A DNA stretch of 64,000 nucleotides from the NCBI RefSeq assembly GCF_014197445.1, contig NZ_JACIFO010000001.1, positions 310,001-374,000 of the forward strand, read 5' to 3'. The stretch comes from Mesonia hippocampi (GTDB lineage Bacteria; Bacteroidota; Bacteroidia; Flavobacteriales; Flavobacteriaceae). Position numbers and translations under genes: made by a program. Numbering within the stretch: the stretch's first letter is position 1; each line of letters opens with the position of its first letter. This document shows positions 53,023 to 61,629 of the stretch, piece after piece. Under the pieces are notes generated by a model that saw nothing but the letters and a program-made list of their open reading frames with translations, made no database searches and was not told the origin of the DNA.

Positions 53023-55046
53023 AGTACTACTTAAGTATAATTGCTTTGTTTATGAGCTTTTTAATACAAGCTCAATTTGGATTACAAAGTACAGGTCAAG
53101 AAGAAATAATAAACCCAGTAAAATGGTCTGGAAGTGTAACAGAAACAGGAGAAAATCAATATAAATTAGTTTTTGATGCCGAGATAGAGAACGATTGGCA
53201 TGTTTACAGTCAACATACCCCAGATGGAGGACCGTTGCCATTAGAAATTACGTACAGAGGAGTAGAGGAAGGAGAGTATATTTTAGAAGGAAAAACACAA
53301 GAAAGCAAAACAAAAACAGGGTTTAGTGAAATTTTTGGGGTAGATGAAATCTATTTTTCAGAAAAAGCAAAACTAACGCAAAATATAACCCTAAAAAACA
53401 CTTCGCTTAATGTGGTAAAAGCAGAGTTGTTTTATCAGGTATGTAAAGAAGTGTGTATCAATCAGACGTTTTATATAGCTTTTAACTTAGACACAAAAAA
53501 AGCAAAAGTATTTGAAAACTTTGATAAGTTTGAAGCCTATGGAGTAAAAAAGGATACGCCTAAAAAAGAAAACAATACAACAACTAAGAAAGAAGTTAAA
53601 GAAAAAGAAAAGAAAGAAGAAGGACGTAGTTTTTTAGGTATTTTTATAGCTTCTTTTCTGTTTGGATTTACGGCATTGCTAACACCCTGTGTGTTTCCTA
53701 TGATTCCGATGACGGTAAGTTTCTTTACTAAACAAAGTAAAAATAAAGCAAAAGGAATTAAAAATGCTATTATTTATGGGGTTTCTATTATCGTTATCTA
53801 CGTTTTATTAGGAACTATAGTAACGGCTATTTTTGGAGCAGATTCACTCAATGCATTATCTACCAATGTATGGTTTAATGTAATTTTCTTTTTGTTGTTA
53901 GTGGTTTTTGCCGCTTCGTTCTTAGGAGCATTTGAGATTATGCTACCTAACTCATGGGTAAATAAAGTAGATAAGCAAGCCGATAAAGGAGGAATTATAG
54001 GAATCTTTTTTATGGCATTAGCTTTAGCCATTGTATCGTTTAGTTGTACAGGACCCATTGTAGGAACACTTTTAGTGGAGGCCGCTTCAAAAGGAGGAAT
54101 AGCACCTATTATAGGGATGCTTGGTTTTTCATCGGCTATTGCAATTCCTTTTGCATTATTTGCCATGTTCCCAGGATGGTTAAATTCATTACCTCGTTCG
54201 GGTGGATGGTTAAATTCGGTAAAAGTAGTTTTAGGATTTTTAGAATTAGCTTTAGCTTTTAAATTCTTATCCAACGCAGATTTAGTATTGCAAGCACATT
54301 GGTTAGAGCGTGAAGTGTTCTTAGCTATTTGGATTGCAGTTTTTGGTACTTTAGCCATGTATTTATTCGGAAAAATACGCTTACCACACGATTCTCCAGT
54401 CCAATCCATTTCGGTAGGGCGATTAGGTTTTGGTCTATTGGTACTTACGTTTACCATCTACCTAATTCCAGGGTTATGGGGAGCGCCATTAAAGCTTATA
54501 AGCGGTTTCCCTCCACCAATGAGTTATAGCGAATCACCTTATGGGGTAGGATATACCAAAGGCGGTGTAGCTGGAGAAATTAGCGACTTCCCAGAGGGAG
54601 CATCTTTAGGACCTCACGATATTATTGCCTTTAAAGATTATGAAACAGGAGTGGCTTATGCTAAAAAAGTAAACAAACCTATCTTTTTAGATTTTACAGG
54701 AATGGCATGTGTAAACTGTAGAAAAATGGAAGAAAGAGTTTGGAGCGACCCTAAAATATTAAGCATTCTTAAAAGCGATATTGTATTAATATCATTATAC
54801 GTAGATGTAAAAGAGAAGCTGCCTAAAGCAGAACGATATACAAGCGAAACTACAGGAAAACGCATTCGTACAATAGGAAATAAATGGAGTGATTTCCAGA
54901 TTAAACATTACGGGGCTAACGCACAACCTTATTATGTGTTGTTAGATCATGATGAAGAGAAGTTAAATGAAGCTATAGGATATACACCCGATATAGAAGA
55001 ATATAAAGCTTGGCTTAAAGAAGGGATTGCAAACTTTAAAAAGTAA
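53019..55046 (+). CDS. dsbD: Thiol:disulfide interchange protein DsbD
   Basis: A 675-aa protein of three parts. A periplasmic N-terminal domain follows the signal (ends IQAQ), with WHVYSQHTPDGGPLPLEI and the Cys pair in FYQVCKEVCINQTF. Eight hydrophobic helices follow (FLFGFTALLTPCVFPMIP start). The C-terminal thioredoxin domain has the pair in TGMACVNCRKMEE. It moves electrons from cytoplasmic thioredoxin to periplasmic partners, possibly the TlpA-like proteins of this window. Translationally coupled to tilS. Confidence 0.94.
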   Translation: MKYYLSIIALFMSFLIQAQFGLQSTGQEEIINPVKWSGSVTETGENQYKLVFDAEIENDWHVYSQHTPDGGPLPLEITYRGVEEGEYILEGKTQESKTKTGFSEIFGVDEIYFSEKAKLTQNITLKNTSLNVVKAELFYQVCKEVCINQTFYIAFNLDTKKAKVFENFDKFEAYGVKKDTPKKENNTTTKKEVKEKEKKEEGRSFLGIFIASFLFGFTALLTPCVFPMIPMTVSFFTKQSKNKAKGIKNAIIYGVSIIVIYVLLGTIVTAIFGADSLNALSTNVWFNVIFFLLLVVFAASFLGAFEIMLPNSWVNKVDKQADKGGIIGIFFMALALAIVSFSCTGPIVGTLLVEAASKGGIAPIIGMLGFSSAIAIPFALFAMFPGWLNSLPRSGGWLNSVKVVLGFLELALAFKFLSNADLVLQAHWLEREVFLAIWIAVFGTLAMYLFGKIRLPHDSPVQSISVGRLGFGLLVLTFTIYLIPGLWGAPLKLISGFPPPMSYSESPYGVGYTKGGVAGEISDFPEGASLGPHDIIAFKDYETGVAYAKKVNKPIFLDFTGMACVNCRKMEERVWSDPKILSILKSDIVLISLYVDVKEKLPKAERYTSETTGKRIRTIGNKWSDFQIKHYGANAQPYYVLLDHDEEKLNEAIGYTPDIEEYKAWLKEGIANFKK

Positions 55047-55098
55047 AAACTAACTTTAAATTAAACTCCTACGAGTAGTTTTTATATAGATATTCATT

Positions 55099-55106
55099 TA
55101 TATTTG
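55099..55106 (+). promoter_or_regulatory. -7 promoter element of the pfkA operon
   Basis: TATATTTG, an exact TAnnTTTG match, ending 8 nt before the pfkA ATG at 55114, which implies a very short or missing leader. Confidence 0.55.
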
Positions 55107-55113
55107 AATAATC

Positions 55114-56100
55114 ATGAAAAACAAGATTAAAAAAGTAGGAGTTTTAACCTCTGGTGGAGATTCCCCAGGGATGAATGCAGCCATTAGAGCAGTAGTAAGA
55201 GCCTGTAGCTATTACCAATTAGAAGCTTATGGAATTTATAGAGGCTATGAAGGGCTGATAGAAGCCGATTTTATAGGCTTAACTGCCCGTTCTGTAAAAA
55301 ACATCATCCATAAAGGAGGAACTTTCTTAAAGTCAGCACGATCACCTCAATTTCGTACAGAAGAAGGTCAAGAACAAGCTTATAGAAACCTTATAGAACA
55401 AGGAATAGATGCCCTTGTTGTTATTGGGGGCGACGGTACATTTGCAGGAGCTAAAGCTTTTGGCGATACCTATAAGTTTCCTATTATAGGCATCCCAGGA
55501 ACAATAGATAACGATATTCAAGGAACCGATTATACCATAGGTTACGATACCGCACTTAATACCGCAGTAGAAGCAATAGATAAAATTAGAGACACTGCAA
55601 ATTCTCATAATAGATTATTCTTGGTAGAAGTAATGGGAAGAAATGCAGGAGACATTGCCTTAAATGCAGGTATTGGAGCAGGAGCAGAGGAAATTCTTAT
55701 CCCAGAAGAAAACTTAGGCATAGAAAGATTATTAGAATCTTTAGACCGTAGTAGGAAATCAGGAAAAACATCAAGTATAGTTGTTGTATCAGAAGGCGAC
55801 CAAATAGGGAAAAATATATTTGAATTAGCCGATTATATCAAAGAAAACAAAAAAGATTATGATGTTCGTGTTACGGTTTTAGGACATATTCAGCGCGGAG
55901 GTTCACCAAGTTGTTACGACCGCGTATTAGCGAGTAGATTAGGCGTAGGCGCTATACAAGCATTGTTAGAAAACAAGCAAGGTTGTATGGTGGGTATCAA
56001 TCATAATCAAGTAGTCGAAGTGCCTTTTTCAAGCACTACTTCAGGAAGTAACTATATCGATAAGAGCTTACTTAAGGTTGCCGATATAATTTCAATTTAA
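55114..56100 (+). CDS. pfkA: 6-phosphofructokinase
   Basis: A 328-aa ATP-dependent PfkA. It contains [55 protein letters not shown] with the catalytic Asp region, [12 protein letters not shown] and [17 protein letters not shown]. It commits fructose-6-phosphate to glycolysis. It is the first gene of a four-gene sugar operon, 17 nt before gap. Confidence 0.97.
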   Translation: MKNKIKKVGVLTSGGDSPGMNAAIRAVVRACSYYQLEAYGIYRGYEGLIEADFIGLTARSVKNIIHKGGTFLKSARSPQFRTEEGQEQAYRNLIEQGIDALVVIGGDGTFAGAKAFGDTYKFPIIGIPGTIDNDIQGTDYTIGYDTALNTAVEAIDKIRDTANSHNRLFLVEVMGRNAGDIALNAGIGAGAEEILIPEENLGIERLLESLDRSRKSGKTSSIVVVSEGDQIGKNIFELADYIKENKKDYDVRVTVLGHIQRGGSPSCYDRVLASRLGVGAIQALLENKQGCMVGINHNQVVEVPFSSTTSGSNYIDKSLLKVADIISI

Positions 56101-56117
56101 ATAACAAACCAAATATT

Positions 56118-57119
56118 ATGAAAACTAAAATAGCAATTAATGGCTTTGGACGAATAGGCAGATTGGCTTTTCGTATAGCTTTAAATAATAAAGATTTACA
56201 AATTGTTGCCGTAAACGATTTATTACCAATAAAACAATTAGCATATTTACTAAAATACGACTCTGTTCATGGTAAGCTAGATGCCGATATAAAAACCGAA
56301 GGAGATAATAAACTTATTGTAAACGGAAACGAAATAAGAGTTACCGCAGAAAAAAATCCTGAAAATTTAAAATGGGATGAAGTTCAAGCAAAAATTATTA
56401 TAGATTGTACCGGGATTTTTAAAACCCAAGAGTTGGCGAGCTTACACCTCAAAGCAGGAGCAGAAAAAGTAATCATTTCTGCCCCTACAAAAGATATCCC
56501 AATGTTTGTTATGGGAGTAAACCATGCTGAAATAACAGCAGAAGATAAAATTATCTCTAATGCCTCTTGTACAACCAATTGTTTGGCACCTTTAGCAAAA
56601 GTTATACATGATAATTTTGGTATTGTAGAAGGATTAATGACAACAGTACACGCGGTAACCGCAACACAATCTACCGTAGATGCAGCCTCTAAAAAGAATT
56701 TTAGAATAGGCAGAAGCGCCGTAGCAAACATAATTCCAACTTCTACCGGAGCCGCACTTGCCGTAGGAAAAGTAATACCAGCATTAGAAGGAAAACTTAC
56801 CGGAATGGCTTTTAGAGTGCCTACGCCAAATGTTTCGGTAGTAGACCTTACAGTACGTACCGAAAAACCAACAAGCTTCCAAGCGCTAAAACAAGCAGTT
56901 AAAAAAGCTTCAGAAAATGAGTTAAAGGGAATTTTAGCTTATACAGAAGATGCAGTGGTCTCTCAAGATTTTGTTTCCGATGCGCATATTTCTACCTTCG
57001 ATGCAGAAGCAAGTATTGCACTTAACGAAAATTTCTTTAAACTTGTAGCTTGGTATGATAACGAATACGGATATTCTGCCAAATTAATAGATATGGTTGC
57101 TTATATAGCAGCAATATAG
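56118..57119 (+). CDS. gap: Glyceraldehyde-3-phosphate dehydrogenase (type I)
   Basis: A 333-aa NAD-dependent enzyme. NGFGRIGR opens the Rossmann fold, the nucleophile Cys151 is in [12 protein letters not shown], His178 is in [10 protein letters not shown], and the phosphate-binding [12 protein letters not shown] region is present. It oxidises GAP to 1,3-bisphosphoglycerate. It lies between pfkA and the N-acetylglucosamine kinase-like gene. Confidence 0.96.
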   Translation: MKTKIAINGFGRIGRLAFRIALNNKDLQIVAVNDLLPIKQLAYLLKYDSVHGKLDADIKTEGDNKLIVNGNEIRVTAEKNPENLKWDEVQAKIIIDCTGIFKTQELASLHLKAGAEKVIISAPTKDIPMFVMGVNHAEITAEDKIISNASCTTNCLAPLAKVIHDNFGIVEGLMTTVHAVTATQSTVDAASKKNFRIGRSAVANIIPTSTGAALAVGKVIPALEGKLTGMAFRVPTPNVSVVDLTVRTEKPTSFQALKQAVKKASENELKGILAYTEDAVVSQDFVSDAHISTFDAEASIALNENFFKLVAWYDNEYGYSAKLIDMVAYIAAI

Positions 57120-57131
57120 CTAAATTAATTT

Positions 57132-57977
57132 ATGATTTTAATAGCAGAAGCTGGTTCTACAAAAACGGATTGGCTATTATTAGATGAAAATGCTCAGGTT
57201 TTATTAGAAACCCAAACACTAGGTATAAACCCTTCTGTTTTTGATATTGCGGTATTAGAAAAAAGAATTAAAGATAACTCGACCTTATTTTCAGTAAAAG
57301 AAAACATTACGCAAATAGAGTTTTTTGGTGCAGGCTGCGGAACAGAACAACCCCGTAAAGCATTAAAAGAACTTTTGCAACGTTTATTTCAAAACGCCGA
57401 AGTTGCTGTTTTTGAAGATACTTATGCTGCGGCTTTAGCGGTAACTACACAGCCAGGAATTGTGTGTATATTAGGTACAGGCTCTAACAGTTGTTATTTT
57501 GATGGAAATCAAATACACCTTAAATTTCCATCATTAGGCTATACATTGATGGATGAAGCCAGTGGAAATTATTTTGGAAAACGGCTTATTAGAGATTATT
57601 TTTACGAAATTATGCCCGAAGAACTTAGGGTAAATTTTTCAAAATCTTTTAATTTAGACCCTGACGAAATTAAACATAACCTTTATAAAAAAGAAAATCC
57701 CAATGCTTATTTGGCCTCTTTTGCTGCGTTTATCTATGCACAAGAAGAAAACAATTATTTTAAGCATTTAATTACAGAGGGAATTAATGAATTTATAGAA
57801 AAAAGAATATTATGCTATGCTGAAGCCGATAAACTCCCTATTCATTTTGTAGGAAGTATAGCCCATTACTCTAGGAGCATTATCTCAGACAGCTTAAAAG
57901 CATATAATTTAAGATTAGGAAATATTATTCAGCGGCCTATAGATGGTCTCATAAACCACTATTGTAATAAAAAATAA
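57132..57977 (+). CDS. N-acetylglucosamine kinase-like (BadF/BadG family) ATPase
   Basis: A 281-aa sugar-kinase fold protein. It has the phosphate 1 motif IAEAGSTKTDWLLLDE, the connecting EDTYAAALAV and GIVCILGTGSNSCYFDG, and HFVGSIAHYSRSII as the adenosine site. The family includes N-acetylglucosamine kinases and related amino-sugar ATPases. The start lies 12 nt after gap and the stop is 1 nt before pgi. Its probable product feeds amino-sugar phosphate toward fructose-6-phosphate. Confidence 0.85.
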   Translation: MILIAEAGSTKTDWLLLDENAQVLLETQTLGINPSVFDIAVLEKRIKDNSTLFSVKENITQIEFFGAGCGTEQPRKALKELLQRLFQNAEVAVFEDTYAAALAVTTQPGIVCILGTGSNSCYFDGNQIHLKFPSLGYTLMDEASGNYFGKRLIRDYFYEIMPEELRVNFSKSFNLDPDEIKHNLYKKENPNAYLASFAAFIYAQEENNYFKHLITEGINEFIEKRILCYAEADKLPIHFVGSIAHYSRSIISDSLKAYNLRLGNIIQRPIDGLINHYCNKK

Positions 57978-57978
57978 T

Positions 57979-59580
57979 ATGTCATTACAAAATACTAACC
58001 CAACAAACACCCAAGCTTGGCAAGAATTAGAAAAACACTTTTCTAAAGTTAAAGATATTCCTGTATTAGACTTGTTTAATAAAAATCCTAATAGGGTTAA
58101 CGAGTTTAGTATTTTATGGGAAGATTTTTTTATAGATTTTTCTAAAAACAAAATAGATACAAAAGCAAAAAAACTATTATTAGCTTTAGCAGAAGAGCTG
58201 CAATTATCAGCAGCGATAGAGAAGCAGTTTTCTGGAGAGAAAATAAATGAAACAGAAAATAGGGCCGTTTTACATACCGCACTTAGGGCAAAAAATAAAC
58301 CCGACGAGGTAAAAGAAAATTTAGCCAAGATGAACGTTTTTTCCGAAGCCATTATAACGGGAAAGCATACAGGTTATACCGGAAAACCTATTACCCATGT
58401 TGTTAATATAGGTATAGGCGGAAGTAGTTTGGGACCAGAAATGGTAGTAGAAGCTTTAACGGAATATAGAAATCACTTAGAGGTTTCGTTTGTAGATAAC
58501 CTTGATAGGCATCAGATAGAGAATATCTTAAAGAAACTAGACCCAGAAACCACCTTATTTATTGTTGTAAGTAAAAGTTTTTCAACACAAGAAACACTTC
58601 ATAATGCAAGCATTGCCAGAGATTGGTTTTTGGAACAAGCACAACAAGCTGAGTATTTAGAAAAACACTTTGTAGCGGTATCTGCAAATACCGATAAAGT
58701 AGCAGCTTTTGGAATTTCTAAAGCAAATACCTTTAGCATGTGGGATTGGGTAGGCGGAAGGTTTTCGTTATGGAGTACCGTAGGACTTTCTATTGCTTGT
58801 GCAATCGGGTATGAAAATTTTGAAAACTTGTTGGGCGGAGCTCAGCAAATGGATAAGCATTTTAGAGAAACCCCGTTTAACAATAATATCCCTGTATGTT
58901 TAGCCTTAATTAGCCTTTGGTATAATAATTTTTACAAAGCAGAAACCGAAGCGGTTATACCTTATGCGGCAAGCATGCATAAATTAATTCCTTTTTTACA
59001 ACAAGGAAGTATGGAAAGCAACGGAAAAGGCGTAGATAGAAATAGTAATAAAATTAGTTACCAAACAGGAACCGTAGTTTGGGGAGAGCCAGGAACAAAT
59101 GCGCAACATGCATTTTTTCAGCTAATACATCAAGGCACAAAACTTATTCCGTGCGATTTTATAGGCTTTAAAAAACCTATACATACCTACACAGAAGACC
59201 ATGATTTGCTTATGGCAAACTTTTTTGCACAAACGCAAGCCTTATTAGTAGGTAAAAGTAAAGCAGAAGTATTGGCAGAAGAAAAAAACTTAGGTGAAGA
59301 AAGTCCGATACTTCCGCATAAAATTTTTGAAGGCAATAAGCCTACAACATCTATTCTTATAGATAAATTAACCCCTAATAGTCTAGGAAAACTTATTGCC
59401 ATGTATGAGCATAAATGGTTTGTACAAGGCGTAATTTGGAACATCTATAGCTTTGACCAATGGGGAGTTGCCTTAGGAAAGCAGTTGGCTAAAAATACGT
59501 TTAAGGCAATTGTTAATAAAGATGCAGAAGAAGTAAAAGATGCTTCAACAAAAAGACTCTTGAAACATTATTTATCATAA
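57979..59580 (+). CDS. pgi: Glucose-6-phosphate isomerase
   Basis: A 533-aa isomerase. It carries GIGGSSLGPEMVVEAL, VVSKSFSTQET, the signature VGGRFSLWSTVGLSIA, SMESNGKGVDRN with the catalytic His region, and the final FDQWGVALGKQLA signature. Position at the end of the pfkA-gap-kinase-pgi operon links it to upper glycolysis and amino-sugar entry. Confidence 0.97.
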   Translation: MSLQNTNPTNTQAWQELEKHFSKVKDIPVLDLFNKNPNRVNEFSILWEDFFIDFSKNKIDTKAKKLLLALAEELQLSAAIEKQFSGEKINETENRAVLHTALRAKNKPDEVKENLAKMNVFSEAIITGKHTGYTGKPITHVVNIGIGGSSLGPEMVVEALTEYRNHLEVSFVDNLDRHQIENILKKLDPETTLFIVVSKSFSTQETLHNASIARDWFLEQAQQAEYLEKHFVAVSANTDKVAAFGISKANTFSMWDWVGGRFSLWSTVGLSIACAIGYENFENLLGGAQQMDKHFRETPFNNNIPVCLALISLWYNNFYKAETEAVIPYAASMHKLIPFLQQGSMESNGKGVDRNSNKISYQTGTVVWGEPGTNAQHAFFQLIHQGTKLIPCDFIGFKKPIHTYTEDHDLLMANFFAQTQALLVGKSKAEVLAEEKNLGEESPILPHKIFEGNKPTTSILIDKLTPNSLGKLIAMYEHKWFVQGVIWNIYSFDQWGVALGKQLAKNTFKAIVNKDAEEVKDASTKRLLKHYLS

Positions 59581-59670
59581 AAACCAATTATTAAAGTTAG
59601 TGTGAGGTTTCTCTTTTTTTAAGATTTTCTGTTTGTTAAAATCAGATATAATTTAGCTGAAAAATAATTT

Positions 59671-59678
59671 TAGTTTTG
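59671..59678 (+). promoter_or_regulatory. -7 promoter element of the acetyltransferase gene
   Basis: TAGTTTTG, an exact TAnnTTTG match. Its last base is the first base of a GTG at 59678, so the GTG cannot be the start and the ATG at 59726 is chosen. Confidence 0.5.
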
Positions 59679-59725
59679 TGAAGGTTAATTTATTTAAGAA
59701 GCATTTCAACTATAAGCTAGATAAA

Positions 59726-60337
59726 ATGCAAATACCCGACAAAAATCAAATATTCCCACTAAAGGATTATAAAAGGCTTTGTTTTTTAAAAAATATCATT
59801 GAAAATCCAAACATAATAGTCGGAGATTATACATATTATGATGATTTTGAAGATATTTATAATTTTGAAAAAAATGTAAAGTACCATTTTGATTTTATTG
59901 GTGATAAACTAATAATTGGGAAATTCTGTATGATAGCTTCAGGAGTAACATTTATAATGAATGGAGCAAATCATAAAATGGATGGAATAACAGCTTATCC
60001 GTTTAATATTTTCGGAAAAGATTGGTTAAAAGTAACTCCAACATTAGATGAGCTCCCTTATAAAGGTGATACAATTATAGGGAACGATGTTTGGATTGGA
60101 GCCGATGTAACCATAATGCCAGGAGTAAAAATAGGAGACGGTTCAATTATAGCTACAAAAAGTATAGTTACTAAAGATGTGAATCCCTATTCTGTTGTAG
60201 GAGGAAACCCAGCAAAGTTGTTGCGTAAAAGGTTTGATGAGGAAAAAATAAAGAAGCTTTTAGCGTTAAAATGGTGGGATTGGGAGTTGGAAAAAATAAC
60301 CAAAAATCTACACTATTTAACCGGTAAGAAAAAATGA
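59726..60337 (+). CDS. Vat/CatB-type xenobiotic O-acetyltransferase
   Basis: 203 aa from ATG 59726. It has the Vat/xenobiotic acetyltransferase opening (NPNIIVGDYTYYDDFEDI), the catalytic His in MNGANHKMDGITAYPF, and hexapeptide repeats (KGDTIIGNDVWIGADVTIMPGVKIGDGSIIATKSIVTKD) of a left-handed beta-helix, plus VVGGNPAKLLRKRF. The family acetylates streptogramin A or chloramphenicol, or unknown cell substrates. Resistance is possible but not shown. The residues before 59726 (a GTG frame at 59678) are not part of the family. Confidence 0.88.
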   Translation: MQIPDKNQIFPLKDYKRLCFLKNIIENPNIIVGDYTYYDDFEDIYNFEKNVKYHFDFIGDKLIIGKFCMIASGVTFIMNGANHKMDGITAYPFNIFGKDWLKVTPTLDELPYKGDTIIGNDVWIGADVTIMPGVKIGDGSIIATKSIVTKDVNPYSVVGGNPAKLLRKRFDEEKIKKLLALKWWDWELEKITKNLHYLTGKKK

Positions 60338-60395
60338 TATTTTCACTATGCTTTTGTATAGTTAAGTTATATTGAAGAATAGAAAAGTATTTATA

Positions 60396-60932
60396 ATGAG
60401 TAAAAAGATAGCAATTTTAAGAGGCATCAATGTAGGAGGGAAGCGAAAAATACTTATGGCAGACCTTAAAAAACTTTGTGAGAATTTAGCCTTTAAGCAT
60501 GTAAAAACATACATCCAAAGCGGAAATATAATTTTTAACTCAGATGAACCAATACCTGTATTAGCGAAAAATCTAGAAGAAGCAATTCAAGCACAGTTTG
60601 GATTTGATGTTCCTGTAATCATCATTACTCAAAACGAATTAGAAACCACAATTAACAACAATCCTTTTATAGGTAAAGATGCAGCTATGAATCAATTGCA
60701 CGTGACCTTTTTAAAAGAAGAACCAACCAATACAGCAATAACAAAAGCACTTACTTACAATTATCCTCCAGATGAGTTTAAAATAACAGGAAAAACAGTG
60801 TTTATTTTTTGTGCAGATAAATACCATAAATCAAAACTGTCTAATAACTTTTTCGAGAAACAACTAGCGATTAAGGCAACTACAAGAAATTGGAAAACAG
60901 TAATGAAATTGTTAGAAATAAGTAAAGCTTAA
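60396..60932 (+). CDS. DUF1697 family protein
   Basis: 178 aa from ATG 60396. It has the DUF1697 features: KIAILRGINVGGKRKILMADLKKL, KTYIQSGNIIFN, and the C-terminal ATTRNWKTVMKLLEI. The family is widespread and its function is unknown. A TTG start at 60372 was rejected because the motif begins after the ATG. Confidence 0.88.
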   Translation: MSKKIAILRGINVGGKRKILMADLKKLCENLAFKHVKTYIQSGNIIFNSDEPIPVLAKNLEEAIQAQFGFDVPVIIITQNELETTINNNPFIGKDAAMNQLHVTFLKEEPTNTAITKALTYNYPPDEFKITGKTVFIFCADKYHKSKLSNNFFEKQLAIKATTRNWKTVMKLLEISKA

Positions 60933-61041
60933 AAATAGTTCTTGTAAAAGCTTTGGTTATAAGTTTATAACCATAAATAATACAATAGTTTTCATGGAAG
61001 TTAGCGTAACCTTTGTTACAGATGCATAGGTGGGTAAATGC

Positions 61042-61049
61042 TAATTTTG
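61042..61049 (+). promoter_or_regulatory. -7 promoter element of the second DsrE-like gene
   Basis: TAATTTTG, an exact TAnnTTTG match, ending 26 nt before the ATG at 61076. Confidence 0.5.
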
Positions 61050-61075
61050 AAGTATTATAAATAAAAAAATATACC

Positions 61076-61519
61076 ATGAAAAAAACATTTTTAGTAATCG
61101 GATTATTAAGTTTATTGAGTATTCCTACTAGTTTAAGTGCTCAAAGCACCCTAAAACAAGCTGCTGTAAAACACCTTGATACCAAAAGCAATTACCTAAT
61201 GACAACAGGCGTATCACATTATATTGCGCCTATGATTATGACAGCGGCAGAAATGCGTAAAGAACAAGGCAGTAATTTGGGTAAATTTGAACTCGTTATT
61301 TATGGAGAAGCAGTAAAAGTTTTCTATAAAAATCCTAAAGCTAAAGATCTGCTTAAACAAGCTAAAAAAGCAAATGTAGATATTATTTTATGTGAATTTG
61401 CTCTAAAGAAATTCGAAATTTCGAAGAACGACTTATCAAAGCAATTAAAATATGTAGATAATGCATTTAAATACAGCTTAAATGCGCAACAAGAAGGTTA
61501 TATCGCCTTAGGATTATAA
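61076..61519 (+). CDS. Secreted DsrE-like protein, paralogue of the 37513 gene
   Basis: A 147-aa protein with a cleavable signal (ends SLSAQ). The body aligns by eye with the DsrE-like protein at 37513: YLMTTGVSHYIAPMIMTAAEM, LGKFELVIYGEAVKV and VDIILCEFALKKF, with Cys106 in place of Cys96. Here it is a solitary gene with its own promoter and terminator rather than part of the SoxB-like operon. Confidence 0.8.
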   Translation: MKKTFLVIGLLSLLSIPTSLSAQSTLKQAAVKHLDTKSNYLMTTGVSHYIAPMIMTAAEMRKEQGSNLGKFELVIYGEAVKVFYKNPKAKDLLKQAKKANVDIILCEFALKKFEISKNDLSKQLKYVDNAFKYSLNAQQEGYIALGL

Positions 61520-61596
61520 ACATTTATGCATTAAGGCAATAGTGTATAAACGTTTGATTGAAATTGCCTAATAGGGCATATTTGTTTAGTTAGTTG

Positions 61597-61629
61597 AAAA
61601 TCGTCTAGGTATTTTTCCTAGACGATTTT
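61597..61629. terminator. Bidirectional terminator between the DsrE-like and uvrB genes
   Basis: A 13-bp perfect stem (61597-61609 with 61617-61629) with a 7-nt loop. Confidence 0.88.

Noticed and set aside
53798-54457. A 219-aa open frame on the minus strand inside dsbD
   Set aside because: It is antisense to an intact, well-matched dsbD, has no recognised motif, and its composition follows from the helix-encoding plus strand.
57915-58352. A 145-aa minus-strand frame over the start of pgi
   Set aside because: Antisense to an intact pgi with no motif; it would also overlap the upstream kinase gene end.
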